Below the pieces are notes generated by a model. That model did no database searches, was not told the origin of the DNA, and worked only from the letters and a program-made list of their open reading frames with translations. Shown piece by piece: positions 42,047 to 52,109 of a stretch of DNA of 64,000 nt. Made by a program: the position numbers and the translations under genes. Source of the stretch: Breviolum minutum Mf 1.05b.01 (lineage: Eukaryota; Sar; Dinophyceae; Suessiales; Symbiodiniaceae); assembly GCA_000507305.1 (NCBI GenBank), contig DF241589.1, positions 1 through 64,000 of the forward strand, given 5' to 3'. The first letter of the stretch is position 1, and each line of letters begins with the position of its first letter.

Positions 42047-42144
42047 CTAATTGGTGGTTTCAACCCATTTGAAACATATTAGTCAAAATGGAAATCTTCC
42101 ACAAACAGGGATGAACAGAAAAAATCTTTGAAACCACCACCCAG
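42047..42144. mobile_element. Family A element with TAAT at both flanks
   Basis: CTAATTGGTGGTTTCAACCC ... TTTGAAACCACCACCCAG. Confidence 0.9.
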
Positions 42145-42568
42145 TAATAATATGCAAAACAAACGAATCTTTGTTCAACTTTACCACCGTAAAGTTTGTG
42201 TTTTCTTGGAGGGGCGATCCCAGTTAGTAGCCCTAAATTTGAAGGCCATTTAGATATTTTGGAAGGAGAACAACCCCAGGTCTTGGGGACTAAGCATAGT
42301 TGCCAGCTACTCACAACTCCTGAGATGAGAAGTTACCCTTTTCCCTTGGACCCTCCAGGAAGCCTATAGATTACAATCTAAAATTGTGCTGATCGAAACC
42401 CCACAAAATCCCTCCTTAACTCCCATAAGGGTTTGTCCCACCTATGGCAACCTTGTACACCCCAGAAATCAAACATAGATATCCATAGATATCAAAAAAT
42501 GGACTATATTCTAAGCCCTTTCGCCACCTTTTCCAAGGTCCCCTCATTTTGGGGCCCTCCAGCCGTAC

Positions 42569-43389
42569 CTCCACATGTTGAAACCCAAGAGACCGAGGGC
42601 TCTCGGCAAATTCAAAGGTCACTTTTCGCGGAGAGGGATTCGGCAACATCCGGGCCTGGCAACATTTTCTAGAGTTCCATTCTTGGGGATGAAATAACCC
42701 ATAAATAGATACGAAATATAGGGTGTTTTTTTTTAAAGGGATTTCCCAATGATTTGCCATAGGGTGTCTTTTTTTTGAACTACAACTCCTTGTGAACTAA
42801 CATAGCTGGCTGGAAAAATTCAGCACTTTTGATGGTAAAAAACCAGGAATTAGATGAACATGTTCATGGTCGAACTGTTCGTAGGGAGGGTAGGTCCAGC
42901 TTTTGTTGGTCTTTGTTCCGAGTGTAATATGTATGTACAATATAACTAGTCGGTGGTTTCAACCCATTTGAAAAATATGATCGTCAAATTTTATCATTTC
43001 CCCAAGTAGGGGTGACAACAAAAACTATTTGAAACCACCACCCAGATAAACCCTCAGTAAGTTGTTACCTTAGAAAACCATCTGTGAAAAAAATGCACGT
43101 GTCTCTCATCAGTGTTGCCGCTTTCAGGCTGGCTTGGTGTGTGTTGGATGAAGTTTTTCATTTGCAGTTTTGGCACCAAATCAGGTTGCATCATAGGATC
43201 CCCCAATGCCACCACCCTAAGGAATAAGGCCATTCTGGAGGCCTTATTTATTGGGAAGGGGGGCAGTTGATATAAATCAATGGTGGGTTTTGGAACCCTT
43301 CCATAAGTGGGGGGAAGGGTATCCTTAGATTCCGATTTTTTGGTTACCAGCATCTTGTCATCCTGTTGTGGCTCGCGGGTGTGTTCCAT
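42569..43389 (-). CDS. Unrecognised two-exon protein fragment
   Basis: Exon 1, 43389-43069, starts at an ATG (MEHTREPQQDDKMLVTKKSE). It is 107 codons, passes KDTLPPTYGRVPKPTIDLYQ, and ends AAG|GTAACA. Exon 2, 42655-42569, follows a TTGCCAG acceptor, is exactly 29 codons (ARMLPNPSPRKVTFEFAESP then RSLGFQHVE) and ends GAG|GTACGG. Both junctions are phase 0. The intron between them carries a family A element starting 24 bp after the donor. Exons further left were not identified. No domain recognised. Confidence 0.5.
42946..43045. mobile_element. Family A element with ATAA at both flanks
   Basis: CTAGTCGGTGGTTTCAACCC ... TTTGAAACCACCACCCAG, 100 bp, near consensus, inside the intron of the 43389-42569 gene. 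Confidence 0.9.
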
Positions 43390-43504
43390 TCACAAAAGAC
43401 AAAAGTCCCAAAAAGGGATCGTTCTTCCAAGCATGATTTTGTTGAGATTTTTTTTAAAAGCTATTTCTAGCGTTTAACAGGTTTGTTTTTTTGGGAGCGC
43501 AGGA

Positions 43505-43620
43505 AAACGCCCCCGAAAACTAACATGGACACCAAACACCGCCATTTTCTCCACATTTGCAAGGAACACCGTCTGAACAAACCATCAAAATTTCAGGGTC
43601 CATCTTAGGACTTTCTGGAA
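43505..43620. mobile_element. Palindromic element, family B
   Basis: ACGCCCCCGAAAACTAACAT then GGACACC at the left; right arm GGGTCCATCTTAGGACTTTC. Confidence 0.7.
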
Positions 43621-43648
43621 TGTCTCACAGCCAAAAAACAACACATAA

Positions 43649-43746
43649 CTAGTTGGTGGTTTCAACCCCTTTGAAAAATATTAGTCAAAATGAGAATTTT
43701 CCCCAAATAGTGCTGAAAATAAAAAATATTTGAAATCACCACCCAG
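43649..43746. mobile_element. Family A element with ATAA at both flanks
   Basis: CTAGTTGGTGGTTTCAACCC ... TTTGAAATCACCACCCAG. Confidence 0.9.
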
Positions 43747-44496
43747 ATAAGTTATGTTCTCTCGCCTGATCAGTATCCTCTAATTGGGAGTTCTTTACAC
43801 TCCCTAAAACTTACAGAAAACGCCCGTGAAAAATGGGCTCTTTTTAAATGGAAAGTAGTTTTCGAACCATCAAATTTCATGCGTTTTCACTGTTAATTGC
43901 AGTCGAAATCAATCTTCCAAGTCATCTAACTGTGTTCATGGCTCCTTCGTACCGATATCTGGGCAGTTAAAAATCATCAACCCTACAAAAGTGGGAAGGT
44001 ATCCAGCAAAAAACATGGCTTGTGAAATCACCAGATTCGATGAGATTTTTTGCGATCCCATCCCCAGTTAGACTCACGACCAGCCAAAGGACAATGAAAC
44101 ACAAGTTTAACTTAATTGTTCATACTAAATATCAGCAATCCCAAAAAAATCAGGGGTTAGCCATTGGCTGAGTCAGCATCCCCCCAGTTTAATCAAATCC
44201 AATGTGGTCAACAAAATCCCATGAGCCGTGACCAGTTTGAGAAACCCTTGGTGAAAATGTTGCTGTTTAATTTGGGGGGATGTTACATATGAAACTTCAG
44301 GAGCCCAGTGAAATTTCACCAGTCAGTCTTTCATTGAAACTTCAGGAGCCATTTCACCAGTGGGCTTTGGGGTTTTGACGTTTGGCGAAACAAATTTCAT
44401 CAACTGTGAATCTTGGCAAACCCTTTGGTCCCCTGCGAAAAGTTAAACTTTTAGTGGGTTGCAGGGGCTAAGGGAATAAGGCTAAACTAAGATGTG

Positions 44497-44787
44497 TCAA
44501 GGACTGGCTTGTTGGATTGAACCAAAAAACACCGGAAGTTGACTCCGTCGACTTCCTCTTTTCCGGGGAGACATCCCCCAACCACCCACCACGGCGGGCA
44601 GGGCGGCCTTTCGTGGGTGGGTCCCGACTTTGTCGCCACGGCGCGGGCCATGCAGCTGGGTGTAGCTGCGTAGCATCGGTTGGGAGCTTCGGAAATGCAC
44701 CTCCCCTGCCATCGGATTCGGAAAATTTCGGGGATGACCCGTTGGGGTGAAAACTTCGGGTGAGAAATTGTCCACCAACTCAGGCAC
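44497..44787 (-). CDS. Possible GC-rich exon, frame undecided
   Basis: This GC-rich block is open in all three leftward frames, so the frame cannot be chosen by eye. One reads AGEVHFRSSQPMLRSYTQLH; another ends PEKRKSTESTSG at a GTGTTT donor. The base composition suggests an exon. Confidence 0.3.
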   Translation of the reverse strand: MPELVDNFSPEVFTPTGHPRNFPNPMAGEVHFRSSQPMLRSYTQLHGPRRGDKVGTHPRKAALPAVVGGWGMSPRKRGSRRSQLPVFFGSIQQASP

Positions 44788-44807
44788 CCTCAGTTATACT
44801 GTTGGTG

Positions 44808-44905
44808 GACGAAATCTTGCACCAGTTGAGGTTGGTAGTTTATCCCACTATTGACAGGGTTTTATACATCCCAGGTGGTGCAGGATTTCTTCGATATTCA
44901 GTAGT
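44808..44905. mobile_element. Palindromic element, family E
   Basis: TTGCACCAGTTGAGGTTGGT then AGTTTATCCC, and TTTTATACATCCCAGGTGGT then GCAGGATTTCTTC. Confidence 0.75.
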
Positions 44906-45358
44906 AATGGAGTTTTTTCCCATGTTTCAATAGGAAATACATCTTCAGTCCGGGTCCATTTTGCAGCCAGCTATGTTAGTTGATACCAGAGAGTAAACAA
45001 AAACTTGTTGGAGTTCTTTGCGACAAAATCCCTGGATTTGCTGGTGAAAACAACTGTCAGATCAAGCTCTGCTCACACAAAATCAACCGACCTGCAGATC
45101 TTCTAGGTGTCGAGCATGCCGAACCTCAACTGGTTGGTGCTTTGCCACCCCCACCCTGTTGCGACCCTTGGCTCATCATTTAGGATCGGGAAAATGGGAT
45201 TTTATCCAGGCTGCTCATTTGCAAATTCCACTGAGCACACCATCAAACCAAAAAATCACCAACCTCTAAAGTGCTGAAACGTCACCAGGAGGTATGTGAA
45301 AACAACTGAGTTGTTGTTGTTCTTTTTGTATTTCCAAAAACTCATAAATATAACATAA

Positions 45359-45457
45359 CTGGTTGGTGGATTCAACCCATCTGAAAAAGATTAGTCAAAT
45401 TGGAAATCTTCCCCAAATAGGGGTGAAAATAAAAACATATTTGAAACCACCACCTAG
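45359..45457. mobile_element. Family A element with ATAA at both flanks
   Basis: CTGGTTGGTGGATTCAACCC ... TTTGAAACCACCACCTAG. Confidence 0.9.
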
Positions 45458-45654
45458 ATAACAATTGAAAAATCACACAAGTTTCTGGTTCATACCTAAA
45501 TTTACATCCATACTTGTTGAAAGGATATACCTTCGGGATGTGCGAAATCCAATCCCAAGACTACCTTTTCGGATCATTACAACCTGCTACTAAAAAAGGG
45601 GAAGGGTCCCAAAATATACGTAAAATATAACACATTATACATCTTCAAAATTAT

Positions 45655-45790
45655 ATATATATATAAACACCTAGGACCTGATAAACATCCATCCATTTAT
45701 AAATTGGTTGAAGTTTCAATTGGATGATGGTTCCCAGATCTTTGCATAGGAAGTTCTGGTGGGGAATCACCATGCATACCATGCATTTGA
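45655..45790. mobile_element. Palindromic element, family I
   Basis: TATATATAAACACCTAGGAC then CTGATAAACATCCATCC, GTTTCAATTGGATGATGG, then GAATCACCATGCATACC. Confidence 0.65.
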
Positions 45791-45999
45791 AACTGGTGGC
45801 CTCCAGGGTACTCCTGAAAGGTTGGATACATCCATCCGTCCACATGCTGGATTTCCCAACCGCACAGCTGGTTAAGGGCGCTTGGCCCCCACACCAGGCA
45901 TGGAAATAAAGCCAGGAGATCTCAAGAGGCGACAACGAAAAAAACGGCGGGTTCCAAGTTCCAACCACCACTGTCCCAAGGGTTATCAGAGAGACATCC

Positions 46000-46175
46000 T
46001 ACAAGGTGGGCCCAAAAATCCAGTTATAAGAATGTTATAAGTAGGACCCCACATGTCACTCCGTGGAAATACAGGGTGAAATAACTCCAGTGATACCCAT
46101 TTATTTTCGGCCATTTATAGGGGGCCCCATGCCAGTCCATTTATAAGTATCGGCTCGGGGCCCACTTTGCTTGGC
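46000..46175. mobile_element. Palindromic element, family D, longer copy
   Basis: CTACAAGGTGGGCCCAAAAA ... CGGCTCGGGGCCCACTTTGC. Both GTGGGCC ends are kept. Confidence 0.75.
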
Positions 46176-46288
46176 CACAGGATCCTTGAATTCTACCCTT
46201 TTCGAGAATCACAAATCCACCACCTGCTGATGAATGTGAAAAATCACGACTGTTGAAGGGAGAGATAGACAATTAGATACATACACAT

Positions 46289-46395
46289 ACACCTCTGAAA
46301 ACTAACATGACCGGCCCGAAACTCACCATTTTCACTAGGAAATGCATCTTCATTCATGGTGGATTTTCTATTGTAATGTTAGTTTGCGGGGGGTA
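46289..46395. mobile_element. Palindromic element, family B
   Basis: ACACCTCTGAAAACTAACAT then GACCGGCCCG, and TTCTATTGTAATGTTAGTTT then GCGGGGGG. Confidence 0.8.
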
Positions 46396-46618
46396 TCCTT
46401 CCAGGGAACGATCACATGTTCCACTTATTCAAGAAACTCGTCTTCCCAATCACCTTGGGGATATGTTAGTTCACACGAGGGTATATAGAACAATCCTTAG
46501 TAACCACAACTGAAGAGTAAACAACATATACAAAACAATATCTGTTTTGTGATCATGGCCAAAACCCTTTTATTTTTCAAATAAACAAAGTCTTCACACC
46601 CTAGCCTTGTACCAAGCC

Positions 46619-46690
46619 ATTTGTGGAATCTTGTGAAGAGGAACATCCCAGGCACCTTCTTCCTCTGGCAGACATCTCACTAGCTAACAG
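46619..46690 (-). pseudogene. Decayed duplicate of the adjacent zinc-ribbon exon
   Basis: Leftwards it reads SEMSARGRRCLGCSSSQDS, matching AKVSAKGRRYLGCSSF of the gene at 46800-47450 (TTCTTCC(T)CTGGCAGACA on the plus strand). The paired Cys of the ribbon is lost. It lies just downstream of the intact copy. Confidence 0.6.
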
Positions 46691-46799
46691 AAATCAAGCC
46701 ACCCGAACATCATCATCCATGCCAGTAGCTGAAAACCCAAAGCGCTAGCCAACATCTGCTAATTCTATCATGCAAACCAGCATCAAGATCCACCTCTTC

Positions 46800-47450
46800 T
46801 TACAAATATCGAAAAAAGGAGCAGGATTGCTCTGCTGCACCTGGTCTGAAACTCGAACATCCCAGGTACCTTCTTCCTTTGGCAGACACCTTGGCACTCA
46901 GTTGGCCTTCACCGCAATCCGGGCACTGTTGACCAGCAGTGAAAGAAGCAGTGAATGAAGATGGGGCAGATCTTCCATCCCTTGCCGATGCTGCTGAGGC
47001 ACCACCTGCTGAGGCAGCACCTCTTTGAGGCTTCAACGGCGAGTTTGCCAAGCAGGACTCGTACTCCAACATTGCAGCCTGCCTTTTTGCAAACCTTGTT
47101 GCGATAGACTCAGCTTTGCGTTTTTCGCTTTGGAATTGTGCCCTGGCCTCTGCCAGGGCTTTGGCACGACCTTGAGCAACGCCGTGTTGTCTTGCAAGGT
47201 CTGCATTGGCAGCAGCAAAAGATTCGTGTGAAGCTACCTGGTAGTACCTGAGTTTCTCTTCTTGGGTTTTGCAGCTAGCCCAAGGTTTCTTCAACCGGCA
47301 CTCAGGGTCATGTCCCTGCTTCCTGCTACATCCATCGCAGCTGAAAGCGATAGAGGCCGTAGCAATGCACTTCTCGCAGTCATTGGCACACCAAAACATC
47401 CCAAAGCTCAGCTTTATTTTTTGCTGTTTGTCCTCGACTTCCAAGGTCAT
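46800..47450 (-). CDS. Zinc-ribbon protein, 216 residues
   Basis: One open frame from ATG 47450. The N-terminal part has clustered Cys (FWCANDCEKC, CDGCSRKQGHDPECR). The centre is a long Ala/Arg/Gln-rich helix (NADLARQHGVAQGRAKALAE). The C-terminus ends in a ribbon, CPDCGEGQL ... KGRRYLGCSSF ... SCSFFRYL (Cys 176, 179, 198 and 210). This spacing with the RRYLGC centre resembles the topoisomerase C4 or GRF-type zinc ribbon, which binds single-stranded nucleic acid in known proteins. The exact family is not settled. In dinoflagellates such ribbons are found in many unannotated proteins. No splice site is needed, and the stop at 46800 is clear. Confidence 0.7.
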   Translation of the reverse strand: MTLEVEDKQQKIKLSFGMFWCANDCEKCIATASIAFSCDGCSRKQGHDPECRLKKPWASCKTQEEKLRYYQVASHESFAAANADLARQHGVAQGRAKALAEARAQFQSEKRKAESIATRFAKRQAAMLEYESCLANSPLKPQRGAASAGGASAASARDGRSAPSSFTASFTAGQQCPDCGEGQLSAKVSAKGRRYLGCSSFRPGAAEQSCSFFRYL

Positions 47451-47525
47451 GTTTTTTTGGAGTTTGCGGGGGTTTTCCCCGGACTATTTCAAGGGGTAAC
47501 AAGTTCGAAAACCACCCGAACAAAA

Positions 47526-47623
47526 CTGGTTGGTGGTATCAACCGATCTGAAAAATATGAGTTAAATTGGATCATTTCCCCAAATATGGAGTGAACATAA
47601 AAATATTTGAAACCACCACCCAG
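47526..47623. mobile_element. Family A element
   Basis: CTGGTTGGTGGTATCAACC ... TTTGAAACCACCACCCAG. Confidence 0.9.
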
Positions 47624-47629
47624 TCTTGT

Positions 47630-49614
47630 ATGGGGTAATTATGTACAAATTCCATGAAACATCTAGCAAAAGAATCAGCCTCCCAAGTATCCAAGTAGCT
47701 GGCTGGCTGCAACAATCAGCCGTTCCAGTCAGACAAAAAACACAGCAAACCACAAAAAATCTCAGAGATGTCTTTCTTTCAATCATAGGTTGGGTCCATT
47801 TTGACACCATTTCCCACCGGCTCCAACCAAATGGAGAATTTTTGAAGGTTAATTTTCAAAGGTTTTTTTCCTTAAAATCGGTGATGTGATGATGGTACGA
47901 TGCTGGTGATTTTCAGTGGATATCTAGCAAAGGTTCTGACCAAATTATACTACTTCCCCAACCTAGATTACCCTGAAATAAAGGGGTTCAATTTCCCTTC
48001 CTCGGCTACCTTTTGGGGGGCCCAGGTCCTCTGAGGTCGCTATAATTTGATCAAAACCTGGAGCGCCAAGTGTCCTATTTTTTAGGCAACTGGAAACCCC
48101 TAAAACCAGCAACTATTGAAAACTATTGCCTTAAAAATTGGGCACTTGGCTTTCTAGGAAGGTTTAAACAAAAAGGTCCCCGGATCTTAGAATCAGTGAT
48201 GTTTTTCCATTTGCCAGGGTTGAAAAGGCAAGGCCCCAAATCACCTTTTCATCATATGGAAAAAACAACCCCAGCCTGGATGGCAAACTGCTTTGTCGGA
48301 TGCCATGACTTGGCCCATGGCTTCTCATCCCAATTTTTTCGTAGGCCCCCCCCCCAAAAAAAAAACAGCTTACAAGTTGGTGGTTGAACCAACCCCAGCT
48401 GAACACTCTGCTCGTCAAATTTTCGAACATCTTCCCGAATTATCGAGGTGAAAAAAACTAAAAAAAACCTCTTTGTTCAAACTTCACCTACTAGTTTCAT
48501 TGAAACAAAAATCCTAAACTGGATCTTCCTCTAAGTAGGCCTGTGGATTTGTGTGACTTTTTCTTTGGGTTGATCGAAACAAAAAACCATCCAGGATTTA
48601 GACTCGTAGGTTTGCACAATAAATTGTGCAGCAAAATGGAGTATGGATTGACGTTCGTCAGTGAACAGGACGATTTGGCTTGCTTTCGTGAACATGTTCC
48701 TTGAAAGGAGAGGGGGTTTATCTATATTTTCCCATCAAAAAACCCAGGGGGTCATCATCAACCAAAAACCCATGGGGTACACATCTGGATATGTTTGGCT
48801 CAAGGTGTTCCACTGCAAATCTTCAGTTTCTATGATGGCCTCGGGCAATTGATGATTCATAGCAACCTTCAGCTGAATATGTTTGGTGCCATTTTGGGGT
48901 ATCGGATTCCCTTAGTCATCCCCACCAACCATTGGAAAAGGGGTGAGACCTGAGGTCGTGGGTTTTCGTCGCTATAAAATGGTCGCACCCGAAATGGCGT
49001 GTCGACCTGGAAAGCCCTATTTGGTGCCCTATTTTCTAAGGCAATTTGGTTGCTGGGTTTTAGGGGGTTTCCTGGTTGCCTAAAAAAAAAAGGGTCCAAA
49101 AAAGGCGTTCCAGGTCATGACTTGCGGATGGTTTTTGTGATGTCATTTAAGTCCCCCCTTTTTGTTGGCTGACTTTCGCAGCCCGAAGTCTGCATTCTGA
49201 AGCCAAAGGTTCAAAGAGATTCGTCCCGAGATCTATCGATCTCCCCCCGTTTTTTGGACTCAAATGTCTACCGAGGGTTTGAAAAAGGGTTGCTCCGAAT
49301 TTGAGGGGTTGGAGAACATAGCAACCAACAAAAATTGCAAAGGCAAAGGATTGAAATCTCGTATGTTACGCAGGATACACTCGTGGCAAATGGGGTTCCC
49401 TACTCAAAATGTAAGAATTCTGGTGGTGACTGGCATCCTGGGTTGGGGGTAGATCCAAAATATAACTATACTAGGAATCCAAAAGAAGTTGGAACTTTAC
49501 AAATATGCGATGTGCTCCACCATGCATTTGCTGGCTGAACTGCCCCAAGGTTTCAGGTTTCGTTCCACGGTACAACTTTCGAAAAACATCCTCCAAACAG
49601 CCCACCCAGAGAAA
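47630..49614. other. Repeat-rich, no supported gene
   Basis: Contains a family A copy lacking its right end (48373-48470). It also holds a repeat shared by 47945-48130 and 48880-49095 (CTGAGGTCG(C/T), TTTTAGGCAACTGGAAACCC and its inverse GGGTTTCCTGGTTGCCTAAA). No convincing exon was found. Confidence 0.4.
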
Positions 49615-49629
49615 CTAACAGCCTGCAAT

Positions 49630-49815
49630 GCCTCCTGAAAATTTGGGCCTCAACATTCCAACCCATTCGATTTTCAGTTCCCCAAACCCGATGTCAGCTC
49701 CAGGGGGTAGTCTAAGATATACCAACCAACCCATTTTGGAAAAAAATCCATGCTGGTCAAAATCTTCCCGCAACATCCGGGTAGTGATCACATTCCAAAA
49801 ATCTTGGTTCAACCA
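49630..49815 (-). CDS. Candidate exon next to a family B element
   Basis: The leftward frame NQDFWNVITTRMLREDFDQH then GFFSKMGWL closes at TTG|GTATATC, where a family B element (about 49610-49722) begins. Protein-like, but its phase does not join simply to the 49945 exon. Confidence 0.4.
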
Positions 49816-49837
49816 CTACCACCACTTACAAGTAGTA

Positions 49838-49944
49838 CATGCCCGAAAACTAACATGGATACCCGAAATGATGGTTTGGAAAAGGTGGACTCCTTTAAAA
49901 TATGGCCATGTTCGGTATCTATGTTAGATTTCTGGGGTGTATAC
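49838..49944. mobile_element. Family B element supplying a donor
   Basis: Read leftwards from 49944: GTATACACCCCAGAAATCTA ... GTTAGTTTTCGGGCATGTAC. The exon to its right ends AAG directly before this GTATAC. Confidence 0.75.
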
Positions 49945-51600
49945 CTTCCAAATTTTGGAGGAGCAAATTGTATCCAGGCCAAGAGTGAATGATGAAAAAC
50001 TGCTGGAAAAAAGGCATCCGCAAATCTCCCAATGAGTTCCATGACAGGAGATGTATCATGAAAAACTCCTCGGACCATACATGAGTGTAATAAATTTAAT
50101 AAACTAATTGGTGGTTTCAATTCCAATTTTAAAAAAGGTGTCAAAGAGGAAAACATATTCCACACAGTGTTATATATATATATAATATATATATACTTAG
50201 GACCTGATAGCCATCCATTTAAAAATGGTTGGCTATCAATTGGATGATTGGATGATGAACCAAACCTTTACATAGGAAATGGTTGGGAATAACAATTTCC
50301 ATTGCCATCCATTTTAAATAAACTGGTGGGCTTTGTAATAGTTCCAGGTGCCACCCGCACAACTGAATAGCCATAATCTCTTGGGCCATCAATTTTATAG
50401 CTGCAGCCGCCACCATTTTTTCAGTCTTTTTTCCCGAGAATCTCTGCACTTTCTGCACCATCTGAACCCTCCATGTGTTGCCTGTTAAACTGGTTAAACG
50501 CCCAGCAAAAAGCAGCACATGAAAAGGTTCAACCAGAAACCAGCAGTTTGTACGTGGATGGTCCGCTGATACGAATGAAGTAGATGGATGTCAATGGATA
50601 GTGTACTCATGAAAATCTAATGGCAACCCCCAATGCTACGCTTCCACCCGAGAAATGATAAGACCTTTTTGGGAAGTCTCAAGGGATCACGGTGGTTTAG
50701 TCATCTCCTAAGAAGGCCCTAGTTCTAAGGGGCCAAAGGTGGCGTTGGGTGTGTGTGTGCCCCCCCTTAGATTCTCATGATGTAATATAAATCTTAGCTT
50801 AACTTTGGGGGCCTTTCTCCTGATGTTTTTGCAACTGAGTCCATGGGATGGTAGAAAAAACTTACTAGGTGGGTAAAAAAAACAGCCCATATATGAAAAC
50901 ATATTATCCTGGTATCCTAAACAACCCATGTTGTCTTATGGATGTTTCAATTGGATGATGAACCAAAGCGTTACTGGGGAAATGGTTGGGAATCACCAAA
51001 CATCCATTTACAACTTGTCTGGTTGGTAGTTTCAACCCATTTGAAACATATTAGTCAAAATGGGAATCTTCCCCAAATAGGGGTAAAAATAAAAAATCTT
51101 TGACACCACCACCTAGTTGTTGTTTGGAGTTCCAGGATATAGTCAAATTTGGAACCCATCTTTCTTCAACCACCACAGCGGGTTGAATGAGGCCATCATC
51201 ACCAGCACGTGGTGGAAAAAAACGTTGGGATTCACTAACTGGTACACCCGTGAAGATTAACGGCTGGAACCGGAACCTAACAATCGCCAATTTGAAAAGG
51301 AACATCATCTGAACCAAACCATCATGACTTCAGGTTCCATGTTAATCTTCCAGGGTGTAACGGGATCTTAAGAATTGTGATAGTAGTGGTTCCACATACA
51401 GAGGGAATCTTTGCAAACAATATGTGCTTCTCAAAATTGGGCGAAAAGTTTGACCATCGGATCCCCAAAACTCAACAAAACCTATCGGACGGTCCACATA
51501 CCAAAAATTCACAACTTTTAGTATCTTACATGGACCAAAACCCAATATTAAAGAGTGACAACCTGACTGGTAACCGATATCGTCAATATTCTTGCTATCT
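49945..51600 (-). CDS. Unrecognised multi-exon gene whose introns are bounded by palindromic elements
   Basis: Four exons chain leftwards with matching phase. The first (about 51600-51362) reads VVNFWYVDRPIGFVEFWGSD, later PLYVEPLLSQFLRS, ending C|GTTACA. The second is 51238-51113 (SESQRFFPPRAGDDGLIQPA, VVVEERWVPNLTISWNSKQQ), ending CTAG|GTGGTGG. The third is 50481-50355 (NTWRVQMVQKVQRFSGKKTE, KMVAAAAIKLMAQEIMAIQL), ending GG|GTGGCA. The fourth is 50103-49945 (LLNLLHSCMVRGVFHDTSPV, FADAFFPAVFHHSLLAWIQF), ending AG|GTATAC. Phases are 1, 1, 2, 2. Intron 1 is a whole family B element; donor 2 lies in a family A end; acceptor 3 is a family A end. Start and end of the gene were not found. The protein is not recognised. 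Confidence 0.6.
50104..50145. mobile_element. Family A fragment supplying an acceptor
   Basis: CTAATTGGTGGTTTCAATTC. Read leftwards it ends GAAACCACCAATTAG, and the exon at 50103 starts on the next base in the right phase. Only this terminal part of the element remains. Confidence 0.75.
50205..50330. mobile_element. Palindromic element, family I
   Basis: GCCATCCATTTAAAAATGGT then TGGCTATCAATTGGATGAT, CCTTTACATAGGAAATGG, ending ATTGCCATCCATTTTAA. Confidence 0.75.
51019..51116. mobile_element. Family A element supplying a donor
   Basis: CTGGTTGGTAGTTTCAACCC ... CTTTGACACCACCACCTAG. Read leftwards, CTAG ends the exon and GTGGTGG starts the intron. Confidence 0.9.
51239..51361. mobile_element. 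Family B element that is a complete intron
   Basis: Read leftwards: GTTACACCCTGGAAGATTAA ... GCCGTTAATCTTCACGGGTG then TACCAG, 123 bp. The two ends are inverted repeats of about 25 bp. It has an in-frame stop, GT at the start, AG at the end, and open exons in matching phase on both sides. Confidence 0.8.
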
Positions 51601-51794
51601 ACAAAACAACTTATACAACCAATTTCGACCTGAATCATCATTCACGAAAGCTGTATTTCCTTGACATCACTTGGGCATTTCCCATTACACACTTCGTCAT
51701 CATCCATGTATGGTGTATTGCAACAACACCGCAAAATATTTAGTACAACGAGCCATGAAAATGACCTCTTATTTTCCATTATACTGGTTGCATA

Positions 51795-51875
51795 GTAGGG
51801 ATCCTTGTAATGGCATATTAAAACCCCCACATAAGTGGGTAGTATCCCATCCACTATAGACCCTAAGAACCAAGG
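51795..51875. mobile_element. Palindromic element, family G
   Basis: TAGGGATCCTTGTAATGG, CATAAGTGGGTAGTATCCC, then GACCCTAAGAACCAAGG. Confidence 0.65.
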
Positions 51876-51958
51876 TTTGTTTCATCGCTCACATGGACGA
51901 TATCAGCTATTACAATCACCAACCTTCTTCTTCGGGATGGCGAAGAATCCGAAACATC

Positions 51959-52105
51959 CATTATCCTTGGAGTATCATCCCAATTAGTATGTAGATAGTC
52001 ACCCCCTTTTACAAGCCATTTAGGCCGTTTGGAACCATATACTAGCCATACTTATTAACCACTTACAAGATCTACAAGTCATGGGATGATCCTCCAAGTC
52101 CATCA
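51959..52105. mobile_element. Palindromic element, family C
   Basis: TGGAGTATCATCCCAATTAG ... TCTACAAGTCATGGGATGAT then CCTCCAAG. Confidence 0.8.
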
Positions 52106-52109
52106 TGAT

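Noticed and set aside
6241-51317. Many ORFs ending in peptides like WWFQIFFIFIP or GEDSHFD
   Set aside because: These are translations of the family A element (GGTGGTTTCAAATATTTTT...), not shared protein domains.
51642-51854. YMDDD in a leftward frame, recalling the YxDD of reverse transcriptases
   Set aside because: No other reverse-transcriptase motif surrounds it, and the fourth residue pattern does not fit.
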